Positions 26,401-35,436 are shown, counted from the first letter of the stretch. The stretch is 64,000 bases of DNA from Acinetobacter portensis (GCF_023158935.1 NZ_CP096120.1:558001-622000); one strand, 5' to 3'. Numbers and translations: made by a program. The notes: generated by a model from the letters alone, not told the origin.

Positions 26401-27720
26401 GAGCCTGTAAATAATTTTGTGTAATTGCTTTTCATAAATTTAAAGGTGATTGCTTAAGCGGTCACCGAATTCAATAATAAAGCGGCTCATGGCTAAACGC
26501 CAGTCGCGAATAGGCATATTCCACTTTTTAGACGCTGCATCAATTGCCAGGTAAATCACTTTACGTACAGAATCATCCGTTGGAAAGACTTTACGCTTTT
26601 TGATCGCCTGACGTATTACGCTGTTTAATGATTCGATCGCATTGGTGGTATAGATGGCTTTGCGTATCTCGGCTGGATAAGCAAAGAAGGTATTTAGATT
26701 CTCCCAGTGTGTACGCCAGCTTTTGCTGATCTGTGGGTACTTGTCATCCCATGTTTGGGCGAATTGATCCAAGGCCATCAAGGCTGCCTCTTCAGTAGGT
26801 GACTGATAAACGGCTTTTAAATCCTGAGTGACGGCCTTGTAATCTTTCCATGATACGTATTTCAAGCTGTTACGCAGCATATGGATAATGCACAGCTGGA
26901 TATGGGTTTGCGGGTATACGCTGTTAATGGCATCAGGAAAGCCTTTTAGTCCATCCACACAGGCGATCAGAATATCCTGCAACCCTCGGTTTTTAAGCTC
27001 AGTCAGGACATTCAGCCAGAACTTTGCACCTTCATTCTCAGCCATCCACATGCCGAGCAGTTCTTTCTGTCCATCAAGATTAATGCCTAAGGCAAGGAAT
27101 ACAGCCTTGTTGATAACACTGCCATTATGACGGACTTTAACTACAATACAGTCCATATAGACGATGGGATAGAGTGCATCCAGCGGACGGTTTTGCCATT
27201 CAGCGACTTGCTCCTTAACAGCATCAGTCACCTTGGAAATAAGCGTTGGCGATACATCAGCATCGTACATTTCTTTGAAAGTAGCCACGATTTCACGGGT
27301 AGTCATGCCTTTGGCATAAAGGGATAGAATTTGGCTATCCATTTGCGTGATACGAGTCTGATTCTTTTTAATTAGCTGTGGCTCAAATGTGCCATCACGA
27401 TCTCGTGGTGTGGTGATCTCAATCTCACCATCATCGCTCAGCACGGTCTTACTGGAATAACCGTTACGAGCATTTGAACCGTTCTTACGAGCATTCTTTT
27501 CATGTCCGAGATGTTCGGTAAGTTCGGCATTGAGAGCCGTTTCAACAGTGAGTTTAGTCAACAATCGGGTGAATTGATTGAGATCGTCTTCTGTTTTGAT
27601 TCCTTTAGCAAATTCTGCTGCAAGGTCTTTTAGTTTTTGTTCGTTCATCATGTTGCCTGACTCCGTTGTGAATATGAACATAGCAAATTCAGGCAATTAC
27701 ACAATTTAATTTACAGTCTC
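26401..27720 (-). mobile_element. IS256-family insertion sequence, 1320 bp
   Basis: Bounded by imperfect inverted repeats: GAGCCTGTAAAT... at the left and GAGACTGTAAAT... (complement) at the right, with GTGTAATTGC shared further in. Flanked by 8-bp direct repeats ATTTATTC, as expected for the family. It carries one intact transposase. It is inserted in the 3' end of a DUF3800 gene in the same orientation. The G+C content is visibly higher than in the surroundings, marking recent import. Confidence 0.92.
26440..27651 (-). CDS. IS256-family transposase
   Basis: 403 residues from the ATG at 27651 (MMNEQKLKDLAAEFAKG); the longer TTG-started frame is less likely. DDE transposase of the Mutator/IS256 class: YPIVYMDCIVVKVRHNG holds the first Asp, DILIACVDGLKGFPDAI the second, and TTNAIESLNSVIRQAIKKRKVFP the catalytic Glu block. 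LYAKGMTTREIVATFKEMY is the helix-turn-helix-like region. It appears intact. Confidence 0.95.
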   Translation of the reverse strand: MMNEQKLKDLAAEFAKGIKTEDDLNQFTRLLTKLTVETALNAELTEHLGHEKNARKNGSNARNGYSSKTVLSDDGEIEITTPRDRDGTFEPQLIKKNQTRITQMDSQILSLYAKGMTTREIVATFKEMYDADVSPTLISKVTDAVKEQVAEWQNRPLDALYPIVYMDCIVVKVRHNGSVINKAVFLALGINLDGQKELLGMWMAENEGAKFWLNVLTELKNRGLQDILIACVDGLKGFPDAINSVYPQTHIQLCIIHMLRNSLKYVSWKDYKAVTQDLKAVYQSPTEEAALMALDQFAQTWDDKYPQISKSWRTHWENLNTFFAYPAEIRKAIYTTNAIESLNSVIRQAIKKRKVFPTDDSVRKVIYLAIDAASKKWNMPIRDWRLAMSRFIIEFGDRLSNHL

Positions 27721-28405
27721 ATTTATTCTCAAGAGATCTAAAATTTTGATGTAATTTTTCAGGTCTTAAAAATTTACAACGAATTGGTTCTGCTACTAAA
27801 TCTGCAATTTGTAAACCAGTTGAGTTCGATTTTTTATTTACAAATTCAATTTCAAAATTAAATGAAGACTGATTCCAGTTGTCGCCATTTTTTATTTTAA
27901 CAAATGCATTTTTTAATCTTTCATTAGATTTAGAATCTCTAGACTCAACGATAATATGGGCTATTTTATTCTCTTGATTTCGTTCATGTAAAAAGCTTTG
28001 AACCCTTTCTAATGAATATTTGAGAGCAAGATCATATGGATTTTGAGCATTAACATATCTGTCAATTAAACGCTTTTTATCTATTACTGTTGAAATCAAT
28101 ATAAAATTAGTAGATTCGATAATTTCAGTTAACCTATTTAAAAAAACATTTTTAATTTTAGAATCCTGCAAGCATTCAAAGTCCCCAATACAATTCATCA
28201 TATCGTAACCATGTATTATTTTCTGATCATGACCAAATGTATCAAATTTAAGTTTTTGAAACTTAGGGACAGCTTCTTGTGAATAGTAGTTTTTATCAAA
28301 GATGCAGAATGCTAAAACAAAATATCGATCATCATCTTTAAAGTTTTTTAAACTGTCAGTTCCGCTTTCATCTACAAAGATTGTATAAGCACAGTACTCT
28401 TGCAT
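27719..28405 (-). pseudogene. DUF3800 protein, truncated by the IS256 element
   Basis: 228 codons from the ATG at 28405. DUF3800 proteins have an RNase H-like fold; the N-terminal strand YTIFVDESGTDS holds the family's DESG signature, and IAHIIVESRDSKSNERL and GLQIADLVAEPIRCKFL are further acidic/family blocks. The last codons belong to the host gene, but the TGA stop uses the first bases of the IS. The missing 24 residues survive at 26319-26400. An IS982 element sits 33 bp upstream of the start, so its promoter may also be changed. The fold core is retained and the protein might still be made. Function of the family is not settled. Confidence 0.8.
27721..27728. repeat. Target-site duplication of the IS256 element (right)
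   Basis: ATTTATTC, matching 26393-26400. Confidence 0.9.
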
Positions 28406-28438
28406 TAATTACTCAACTATATGATTTATATTAAATTA

Positions 28439-29418
28439 ACCTGAGTTCGATGAAATCCACTTAACCTTTTAGCATATTTTGGAAAGTTGGCTTATTGGGG
28501 TTCAAACAATAAGCCACTACAGCAGCCATGATATTCACCATGAAGTTATTTACCGAACGATGACGTGAATGTTCAAGTTGATGTAAATTTTTTAATTGAT
28601 CATTCACTGTTTCGATCAATCCTCTTCTGTAAAGTAATTGTTTTTCTTCTTCAGTTTGGATGGGTTTATTTTTCATATTCCGACGTGATGGGGTCAATAT
28701 TTTCAGTCCTCTTGCTGCTAAAGCTTCGGCTTTTGCTTTGCTCAAATAGCCTTTGTCTCCGAGTAGGATCCCTTTTAATTCTTGAGTTAAAGATTCTAAT
28801 ATAGCAACATCATGAACATTTCCCGATGTCAGCTTGAGATTAATAATTTCACCTAAATTATTGATAACGAGATGTAATTTAAAACCATAAAACCAACCCG
28901 TGCTACTTTTTCCACGACCGGCCAAGCCTTTAAATACACGATGCCTTTTAATCCGAAGATTATGGCAAACTACCAATTTAGTGGAGTCAATGATACTGAT
29001 TCCCGTATCTTTTCCTTTCACCTGATGGAAGAAACTACTCAGAGCTTGCAAACAACGGGGCATGATTTCAATAAATCGGTTGTAGCTAAGCAGTTTAGGA
29101 AAAGCAGATTTCCAGAATGGAACGATCATTTGGCAATAAAAATATTTGAAGAATCTAAAACCGGATTGATGAAATAAAATGACAATGGTCATTGCTTCAG
29201 ACAAGCTTAAAGCTGACTTTTTCAACCTGGTTTTTTGATTAGAAATTAAAGCTTTCTCTAAAGATTCATTAAATTTTTTGCAGAAATCATCCAAAATACA
29301 AAATAATTCGGTAATATGATCCATTGAGAAGCCTTGTTTTATAACATTTTGTCTTGAGAACCAATATGTTACAAAAACAGGGCTTTTTTTCTACTCTTTT
29401 TTTATATCGAACTCAGGT
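28439..29418 (-). mobile_element. IS982-family insertion sequence, 980 bp
   Basis: Ends are ACCTGAGTTCGAT at the left and its complement ATCGAACTCAGGT at the right, a perfect 13-bp inverted repeat characteristic of IS982 elements. Flanked by TAAATTA direct repeats (28432-28438 and 29419-29425). It contains one transposase gene and lies between the DUF3800 start and the nrdB terminator. Confidence 0.93.
28461..29324 (-). CDS. IS982-family transposase
   Basis: 287 residues, full length for the family. DDE-type nuclease: SIIDSTKLVVCHN (first Asp), ILLGDKGYLSKAKAEAL (second Asp) and RRGLIETVNDQLKNLHQLEHSRHRSVNNF (Glu) give the catalytic triad and the family's C-terminal block. No frameshift seen. 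Confidence 0.95.
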   Translation of the reverse strand: MDHITELFCILDDFCKKFNESLEKALISNQKTRLKKSALSLSEAMTIVILFHQSGFRFFKYFYCQMIVPFWKSAFPKLLSYNRFIEIMPRCLQALSSFFHQVKGKDTGISIIDSTKLVVCHNLRIKRHRVFKGLAGRGKSSTGWFYGFKLHLVINNLGEIINLKLTSGNVHDVAILESLTQELKGILLGDKGYLSKAKAEALAARGLKILTPSRRNMKNKPIQTEEEKQLLYRRGLIETVNDQLKNLHQLEHSRHRSVNNFMVNIMAAVVAYCLNPNKPTFQNMLKG

Positions 29419-29445
29419 TAAATTAATAAAATTTTCCTTATGAGG

Positions 29446-29467
29446 TAAAAAAGGGAGGGATTAACCC
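29446..29467 (-). terminator. Distal half of the nrdB terminator, split by the IS4 element
   Basis: AAAAAAGGGAGGGATTAACCC here and GGATTAACCCTCCCTTTTT at 30735-30753 are the two halves of one hairpin. Removing the IS and one 10-bp duplication restores a perfect AAAAAGGGAGGG / CCCTCCCTTTTT stem with a 5-nt loop. Confidence 0.85.
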
Positions 29468-30734
29468 CACTGCTGTCCCACAATTTTTATAAGAGGAAGC
29501 TCACATGAGCTTCCTCTTGTTTGATGGGGATTTTATCGGGTGAAAATAACGCTTTTAAGGTTTTTATTTCAAATAAATTCACCTGAATTATTCTGAGTAA
29601 GCGCTGAACTGTCCAGCCTTTTTTCCCTAAATGTTGAGCGAAACTTACTAGTAAATAGGCGATCATCGCAATCCAGATTTGTGTCTGAATTGCGTTCCTG
29701 CTGCGGCCTAGAAACGCTTTTAATTTGAGATTTTGCTTAATCGCCTTAAAGAACAGCTCAACTTTCCAACGATCTTTATAAATCGCCGCAATGGTGGAGG
29801 CGGCTAAATGAAAGTTATTGCTGAGAAAGCTAAAGTGCTTGCCACTTTGCTGATCTCTATATTCAATTCTTCTTAACACTGGGGCTTTTCTTTTTAGGGC
29901 ATGTGCGCTATTCAGCTGAATGGTTTCATCTTTTAGAATACCTTTGGATTCAAGCACTGGATGTTGCTGGATCACCTGATACACAGATTTAGGCCTAAAA
30001 CGTGTGACAAATCCAATGTTTTGAGCAGTCAGATTTGCATACCATTGGTAATCGACATAGCCTTTATCAAAAACTACAATGCTGCCAGCAGGAAACTGGA
30101 ATTTGCGGCCTTGTACCATGTCATTTTCTTTGCCATTTTCAACTGCAACAAACTCAGGAATATCATTGCTGTGATTCAATCCTATGCTGAGTTTCATGCT
30201 GGCTTTTGAGTCGTGAACTTTGGCCCATTCACATAAGGAAAGCGACAGGTCAATATGACTGGCATCCAAGGAATACAAGGGATTCTTAAAGCGAAATTTA
30301 TGAGCTACTTTTGAGTGTTCATAGTATTTAAGCAACTTGTAAAATAGCTGTTGATACAAGGCAGCAGGCTGCTGCTCATTGATTCGTGCCAGTGTACTTC
30401 GGGGTATAGACTTTGCTCCGAGATGACTCAGTTTTTCCTGCTGGCACTCCAGATTGGATTGAATATCTCTCAGACTTTGCCTGCAGGAAAGTTGAGACAT
30501 CAATATGGCAATAAACTGATCCCATCTTGAGGCCGCTCTAAATTTCTGTCCAACATGGTGTACTTTAGCAAGTTGTTCAAAATCCTGTCGCACGACGGGT
30601 TTAATCAGCTGATGAAATACGGTATTCTGATGTGACAAAACCTGAATCCTGGTCGTTAAAGTGTTGGTTCGTACTCATATTTTAACTGTTAGGACTCAGG
30701 TTTTTTATTTAAATCAAACTATGGGACAGCAGTG
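29468..30734 (-). mobile_element. IS4-family insertion sequence, copy 1 (1267 bp)
   Basis: Terminal inverted repeats CACTGCTGTCCCA / TGGGACAGCAGTG (13 bp). Flanked by a 10-bp direct repeat GGATTAACCC (29458-29467 and 30735-30744). It encodes a transposase with the same protein sequence as copy 2 at 61068-62334, and both copies are 1267 bp. The target is the loop of the nrdB terminator and the transposase points the same way as nrdB. Confidence 0.95.
29487..30638 (-). CDS. IS4-family transposase (copy 1)
   Basis: 383 residues, TTG start. DDE transposase: LYSLDASHIDLSL (first Asp), VFDKGYVDYQWY (second Asp) and the IS4 signature Y-x2-R-x3-E-x6-K in YKDRWKVELFFKAIKQNLK (catalytic Glu). The start and its AGG ribosome site lie in a 13-bp stem (arms 30692-30704 and 30637-30649). 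The last codons (QEEAHVSFLL) are themselves a 12-bp hairpin. Identical in protein sequence to the copy at 61164. Confidence 0.95.
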   Translation of the reverse strand: MSHQNTVFHQLIKPVVRQDFEQLAKVHHVGQKFRAASRWDQFIAILMSQLSCRQSLRDIQSNLECQQEKLSHLGAKSIPRSTLARINEQQPAALYQQLFYKLLKYYEHSKVAHKFRFKNPLYSLDASHIDLSLSLCEWAKVHDSKASMKLSIGLNHSNDIPEFVAVENGKENDMVQGRKFQFPAGSIVVFDKGYVDYQWYANLTAQNIGFVTRFRPKSVYQVIQQHPVLESKGILKDETIQLNSAHALKRKAPVLRRIEYRDQQSGKHFSFLSNNFHLAASTIAAIYKDRWKVELFFKAIKQNLKLKAFLGRSRNAIQTQIWIAMIAYLLVSFAQHLGKKGWTVQRLLRIIQVNLFEIKTLKALFSPDKIPIKQEEAHVSFLL

Positions 30735-30753
30735 GGATTAACCCTCCCTTTTT
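30735..30753 (-). terminator. Proximal half of the nrdB terminator
   Basis: Begins with the second copy of the 10-bp duplication GGATTAACCC and continues CTCCCTTTTT-like; see the other half at 29446-29467. As it stands nrdB lacks a complete hairpin plus U-tract. Confidence 0.8.
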
Positions 30754-30774
30754 AGAAATAAATCTAAAAAGCTA

Positions 30775-32058
30775 TTACCAGCTTAACGCACCACCAGTTT
30801 GATAGTCAGTTACGCGAGTTTCAAAGAAGTTTTTTTCTTTACGTAAATCCATCATTTCAGACATCCACTGGAACGGATTCGTTACACCAGCAAATTGTTC
30901 AGGTAAGCCCAATTGAGCTAAACGACGGTTTGCAATGAACTTCAAATACTCTTCCATCATTGCAGCATTCATACCCAATACACCACGTGGCATAGTGTCA
31001 CGCGCATATTCGATTTCAAGCATCGTACCTTCAAGAATCATTTGAACGATTTCTTCTTGGAATTCAGCAGTCCAAAGACTAGGGTTTTCGATCTTGATTT
31101 GGTTAATCATATCGATACCAAAGTTCAAGTGCATAGATTCATCACGTAAAATGTATTGGAATTGCTCAGCAACACCGTTCATCTTATTACGACGACCCAT
31201 AGATAAAATTTGGCTGAAACCACAGTAGAAGAAAATACCTTCAAGAACACAGTAGAATGCGATCAAGTTGCGAAGCAAAATTTGGTCGTTTTCAGGTGTA
31301 CCTGTTTTGAAAGTAGGATCGCTTAAAGATTGAGTGTATTTCAAGCCCCAAGCTGCTTTACGAGCTACAGAAGGAACTTCACGGTACATGTTGAAGACTT
31401 CGCCTTCATCCATACCTAAAGATTCGATACAGTATTGGTAAGCGTGCGTATGAATCGCTTCTTCAAATGCTTGACGTAAAATGTATTGACGGCATTCAGG
31501 GTTAGTAATATGACGATAAATCGCAAGTACTAAGTTGTTTGCAACCAATGAGTCGGCAGTAGAAAAGAAACCTAAAGAACGCATAACAATAGTACGTTCG
31601 TCTTCAGTTAAGCCATTTTCAGACTTCCAAAGCGCGATGTCGTGGTTCATGTTAACTTCTTGAGGCATCCAGTGGTTTGCACAACCGTCTAGATACTTCT
31701 GCCAAGCCCATTCATATTTGAATGGTACAAGTTGGTTCAAGTCAGCACGACAGTTAATCATTGCTTTGTCGTCAACTTGTACACGCTGAGCACCCATCTC
31801 AAGTTCTTCAAGACCAGGCGCAACATCTAACGTTTCTAGAGCGTTAGATGCTCTTGCCAACGGATCGGTTGAATCTGTTGATGTTCTTGCAGCGGTGCGA
31901 GCGGGCTGTGGAGCTGCCACACTCGACGGTTCGTTGCGCTCATCAGATACAATCTGCGAATTAGTCGTTTTTTGCGGTTCGACGGGCGCAGACTTGTGTT
32001 CAGGTGCAGCCGGTTTTTGCGAATCATCTTCGAAATCGTCCCAACTTAGGATAGACAT
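30775..32058 (-). CDS. nrdB: Ribonucleoside-diphosphate reductase beta subunit (class Ia)
   Basis: Di-iron/tyrosyl-radical subunit of class Ia ribonucleotide reductase, making dNDPs with NrdA. 427 residues. The ferritin-like core starts near residue 95 ([28 protein letters not shown]). Metal-ligand helices are seen in [15 protein letters not shown] and [10 protein letters not shown]. The first 90 or so residues are a low-complexity Pro/Ala/Ser/Thr/Gln/Glu-rich extension after a conserved [12 protein letters not shown] start. The C-terminus ends [11 protein letters not shown], probably the tail that docks into NrdA. It lies downstream of nrdA and a small membrane ORF. Confidence 0.96.
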   Translation of the reverse strand: MSILSWDDFEDDSQKPAAPEHKSAPVEPQKTTNSQIVSDERNEPSSVAAPQPARTAARTSTDSTDPLARASNALETLDVAPGLEELEMGAQRVQVDDKAMINCRADLNQLVPFKYEWAWQKYLDGCANHWMPQEVNMNHDIALWKSENGLTEDERTIVMRSLGFFSTADSLVANNLVLAIYRHITNPECRQYILRQAFEEAIHTHAYQYCIESLGMDEGEVFNMYREVPSVARKAAWGLKYTQSLSDPTFKTGTPENDQILLRNLIAFYCVLEGIFFYCGFSQILSMGRRNKMNGVAEQFQYILRDESMHLNFGIDMINQIKIENPSLWTAEFQEEIVQMILEGTMLEIEYARDTMPRGVLGMNAAMMEEYLKFIANRRLAQLGLPEQFAGVTNPFQWMSEMMDLRKEKNFFETRVTDYQTGGALSW

Positions 32059-32209
32059 ATTAAATTCTCTCTTCGTTGCTTTATATCTTTTATTTAGACA
32101 TCTAACTTACGAAGTTCAGATGTCCCTACTATACGCTTAATTTGTGTAAGCAAAATTAAGTTTTACCAAGCTTTGTTTTAATCTTGTTCGAAAAAAGCAA
32201 AGTTCCACA

Positions 32210-32341
32210 CTACTTATTTTGATTACGCTTTTGTTCTCTTGCTTTTACCCAAATGTAGCCAAGCGGGATATAAAACAAAACAAAAAAGGAAATGACCAAG
32301 GCTGCTAGTCCTAACATGTAGTTATGAGTCATATGAAGCAT
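32210..32341 (-). CDS. Small membrane protein between nrdA and nrdB, 43 residues
   Basis: Reads MLHMTHNYMLGLAALVISFF..IPLGYIWVKAREQKRNQNK. One membrane helix (about residues 9-31) is followed by a basic cytoplasmic tail. The ATG has a good AAGGAAA ribosome site at 7-nt spacing, on the same strand as nrdA and nrdB. It is too short for usual gene finders. No function known; membership in the nrd transcript is inferred from position. Confidence 0.65.
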   Translation of the reverse strand: MLHMTHNYMLGLAALVISFFVLFYIPLGYIWVKAREQKRNQNK

Positions 32342-32368
32342 CGGTATTTCCTTTTGTTTGTATTTTTT

Positions 32369-32465
32369 AACCTCCCTAAATCCCTCTTTAAAAAAGAGGG
32401 ACTTTCACACCTTAAGATTAGTAGATGTGATCCCCCTCCTTTTAGGAGGGGTTAGGGGAGGTTGT
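32369..32465. repeat. Paired palindromic intergenic repeat (copy B) after nrdA
   Basis: Two hairpins in inverted arrangement: AACCTCCCTAAATCCCTC...GAGGGA at the left and TCCCCCTCC-TTTTA-GGAGGGG...AGGGGAGGTTG at the right, so the whole block is also a long imperfect palindrome (AACCTCCC / GGGAGGTT-type ends). It shares CTCCCTAA-CCCTCTCCT-type motifs with 6109-6142. It lies immediately after the nrdA stop and may act as a terminator or mRNA stabiliser. Confidence 0.7.
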
Positions 32466-32469
32466 CAGC

Positions 32470-35301
32470 TTACTGACAAGCCTCACAATCAGGGTTGTCA
32501 ATTGAACATGCCATTGGTACAGGAGCTGCTTGACCAAAACCTTCTTCTTCAACAGCTTCAGGTTTTTTCGCTTCTACTACAGGTGCTGCAACAACAGGAG
32601 CGGCAGTTGCAGTTGCTTTAACAGCATTTAACGCGCCAGTGTTAATTGTAGATTTCTCTGCAGATGTCGCACCTAATGCACGAAGGTAATAAGTTGTCTT
32701 AAGACCACGTAACCACGCCATTTTGTACGTCATATCCAATTTCTTACCGTTTGCACCAGAGATGTAAAGGTTAAGAGACTGTGCTTGATCGATCCATTTT
32801 TGACGACGAGATGCAGCGTCAACAATCCAACGTGGTTCAACTTCAAATGCAGTTGCGAAGATTGCTTTTAATTCTTCAGGAATACGAGAAATCTTCTGAA
32901 CAGAACCTTCGAAGTGTTTAAGGTCGTTCACCATTACAGAATCCCAAAGACCACGATCTTTTAACGCACGTACTAAGTACGGGTTGATCACTGTGAATTC
33001 ACCAGAAAGGTTAGATTTCACATAAAGGTTTTGGAAAGTAGGCTCGATAGACTGAGAAACACCACAAATGTTAGAGATTGTTGCAGTTGGAGCAATCGCC
33101 ATTACGTTAGAGTTACGCATACCGTCTTTTTGAACTTTGGCACGTAAAGTGTCCCAATCCAAACGAGTTGTACGGTCAACTTCGAACATGCGTTCTGGGC
33201 GTGATTTTGCAACAAGGTCTAATGAGTCAATTGGTAAAATACCTTGATCCCATAATGAACCTTTAAATGTTTCATACGCACCACGTTCAATTGCTAAATC
33301 GCTAGATGTTGCAATTGCGTAGTAAGAAATCACTTCCATAGATTCATCTGCAAAATCAACCGCTGCATCTGAACCGTAAGCAATTTGCATTTCGTATAAA
33401 GCATCTTGGAAGCCCATGATACCCATACCCACTGGACGATGTTTCAAGTTCGAGTTGCGAGCTTGTTCAACAGCGTAGTAGTTGATGTCAATTACGTTAT
33501 CTAACATGCGAACAGCAGTTTTTACTGTACGAGCAAGTTTTTCACGGTCTAAAACACCACCTTGAACGTGTTGTACAAGGTTAATCGAACCTAAGTTACA
33601 TACCGCAATTTCGTCTTGGTTTGTATTAAGCGTGATTTCTGTACATAAGTTAGATGAGTGAACTACGCCAACATGTTGTTGTGGTGAACGTAAGTTACAA
33701 ACGTCTTTGAATGTGATCCACGGGTGACCTGTTTCAAACAACATAGAAAGCATTTTGCGCCATAAGTCTTTTGCACGTACTTTCTTATGAAGCATGTCAG
33801 TTTCTTTGGCAATTGCTTCGTAATGTGCATAACGTTCAGCAAATTCTTTACCTGTTAAGTCATGCAAATCTGGAGTTTCAGATGGCGTGAATAGTGTCCA
33901 TTCAGCATCTTCAAATACACGTTGCATGAATAAGTCAGGAACCCAGTTCGCTGTGTTCATGTCATGTGTACGACGACGGTCGTCACCAGTGTTCTTACGA
34001 AGTTCAAGGAATTCTTCGATGTCTAAGTGCCAAGTTTCTAAGTATGCACAAACTGCACCTTTACGTTTACCACCTTGGTTTACCGCAACAGCTGTATCGT
34101 TTGCCACTTTAAGGAATGGAACAACACCTTGAGATTTACCGTTTGTGCCTTTGATATACGAGTTCAATGCACGAACAGGTGTCCAGTCGTTACCTAAACC
34201 ACCCGCCCATTTAGAAAGAAGGGCATTGTCACGCATAGAACCATAAATGTTGTATAGGTCATCTGCGATTGTAGTTAAGTAGCAGCTAGATAGCTGTGGA
34301 CGTAAAGTCCCTGAGTTGAACAACGTAGGCGTAGAAGCCATGTAGTCAAAGCTAGACAATAAGTTATAGAACTCAATTGCACGATCTTCACGGTTTTCTT
34401 CGTTTAATGACAAGCCCATTGAAACACGCATGAAGAATAATTGCGGTAATTCAAAACGAACATCATCTGAATGAATGAAGTAACGGTCAAATAAAGTTTG
34501 AAGACCTAAATATGTAAATTGGTTAGAGCGTTCAGGTTTAATTGCCGCTGCCAATTTTTCAAGGTCAAAGTTTAATAATTCTGGAGAAAGAAGCTCAAGC
34601 TCAACACCTTTTTTCAAGAATGTTTCTAGAGCATCATTTTCTAAAGTATCTGTAGATAAACCTAAGAACTCAAGACCAGTTGCAACTAAGTTGTCACGTA
34701 ATAAACGCGCAGTTACATACGTGTAGTTTGGTTCTTGTTCAATACGAGTACGCGTAGCCATCATCATTGTTGTAGAGATGTCAGTCGCTTTTACACCGTT
34801 ATAAAGGTTTTTAACTGTTTCTTCGATAATCGCTTGAACATCAATACCTTCTAAACCTTCGCTCGCTTTTTCAATTGTTGCTTGAAGGCGGCTTAAATCT
34901 AAAGGTGCAAGCTGACCATTTGTACCTGTAATTTGTAGCGTAGGGTGATGATGCTCATTTGTTTGCTTACGTGCTTCAGCGCGTTGTTCACGATAAATTA
35001 CATAAGAACGTGCAACTTTTTGTTCCCCAGTGCGCATAAGTGCAAGTTCTACTTGGTCTTGAATTTCTTCAATATGAATAGTACCGCCAGAAGGCAAACG
35101 ACGTTTAAATGTGTTTAATACCATTTCTGTAAGCTGAGAAATACGGTCATGAACTCGGCTAGAGTCTGTGCTCTGTTGGCCTTCAACCGCTAAAAATGCT
35201 TTACCAATTGCAACGGCAATTTTTTCTGCATCAAAAGCAGCAACATCACCGGTGCGTTTAATCACCTGAATTTGGCCGGGTGTTGATGTGATTACGCTCA
35301 T
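32470..35301 (-). CDS. nrdA: Ribonucleoside-diphosphate reductase alpha subunit (class Ia)
   Basis: Catalytic subunit reducing NDPs to dNDPs. Two ATP-cone regulatory domains stand at the N-terminus (IQVIKRTGDVAAFDAEKI... and ITGTNGQLAPLDLSRLQ...), as in Pseudomonas-type NrdA; the first presumably senses ATP/dATP. The core has SSCYLTTIADDL, WAGGLGND, the active-site NLCTEITLNT with its Cys and Glu, and PTATISNICGVSQSIEP. The C-terminal swinging tail ends DCEACQ, a CxxC thiol pair. I take the ATG at 35301 (MSVITSTPGQ); an ATG at 35325 would add eight residues but has no ribosome site, while GGAG lies 11 nt before 35301. Confidence 0.96.
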   Translation of the reverse strand: MSVITSTPGQIQVIKRTGDVAAFDAEKIAVAIGKAFLAVEGQQSTDSSRVHDRISQLTEMVLNTFKRRLPSGGTIHIEEIQDQVELALMRTGEQKVARSYVIYREQRAEARKQTNEHHHPTLQITGTNGQLAPLDLSRLQATIEKASEGLEGIDVQAIIEETVKNLYNGVKATDISTTMMMATRTRIEQEPNYTYVTARLLRDNLVATGLEFLGLSTDTLENDALETFLKKGVELELLSPELLNFDLEKLAAAIKPERSNQFTYLGLQTLFDRYFIHSDDVRFELPQLFFMRVSMGLSLNEENREDRAIEFYNLLSSFDYMASTPTLFNSGTLRPQLSSCYLTTIADDLYNIYGSMRDNALLSKWAGGLGNDWTPVRALNSYIKGTNGKSQGVVPFLKVANDTAVAVNQGGKRKGAVCAYLETWHLDIEEFLELRKNTGDDRRRTHDMNTANWVPDLFMQRVFEDAEWTLFTPSETPDLHDLTGKEFAERYAHYEAIAKETDMLHKKVRAKDLWRKMLSMLFETGHPWITFKDVCNLRSPQQHVGVVHSSNLCTEITLNTNQDEIAVCNLGSINLVQHVQGGVLDREKLARTVKTAVRMLDNVIDINYYAVEQARNSNLKHRPVGMGIMGFQDALYEMQIAYGSDAAVDFADESMEVISYYAIATSSDLAIERGAYETFKGSLWDQGILPIDSLDLVAKSRPERMFEVDRTTRLDWDTLRAKVQKDGMRNSNVMAIAPTATISNICGVSQSIEPTFQNLYVKSNLSGEFTVINPYLVRALKDRGLWDSVMVNDLKHFEGSVQKISRIPEELKAIFATAFEVEPRWIVDAASRRQKWIDQAQSLNLYISGANGKKLDMTYKMAWLRGLKTTYYLRALGATSAEKSTINTGALNAVKATATAAPVVAAPVVEAKKPEAVEEEGFGQAAPVPMACSIDNPDCEACQ

Positions 35302-35389
35302 TGTCAGCATAGCTCCATATGTCATCTATTTTTATGTTTATGGACCATTTGAACTGGGCGAAAAATAGGCCACAGTGTGTGAGGGATAA

Positions 35390-35436
35390 ACACAAGACTT
35401 AGTGGTTTAAAGTTGAATTAGACACAAGATACGGGA
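35390..35436 (-). promoter_or_regulatory. Tandem NrdR-like boxes upstream of nrdA
   Basis: ACACAAGACTTAGTG (35390-35404) and ACACAAGATACGGGA (35422-35436) start exactly 32 bp apart. The first fits the NrdR box ACACWATATMTWGTG at 12 of 15 positions; the second keeps mainly the left half-site. NrdR pairs usually sit about three helical turns apart, which this matches. NrdR is not in the window. Confidence 0.5.

Noticed and set aside
29961..30209. 82-residue ORF opposite the IS4 transposase (also 61593-61841)
   Set aside because: Antisense shadow present in both identical copies; no independent support.
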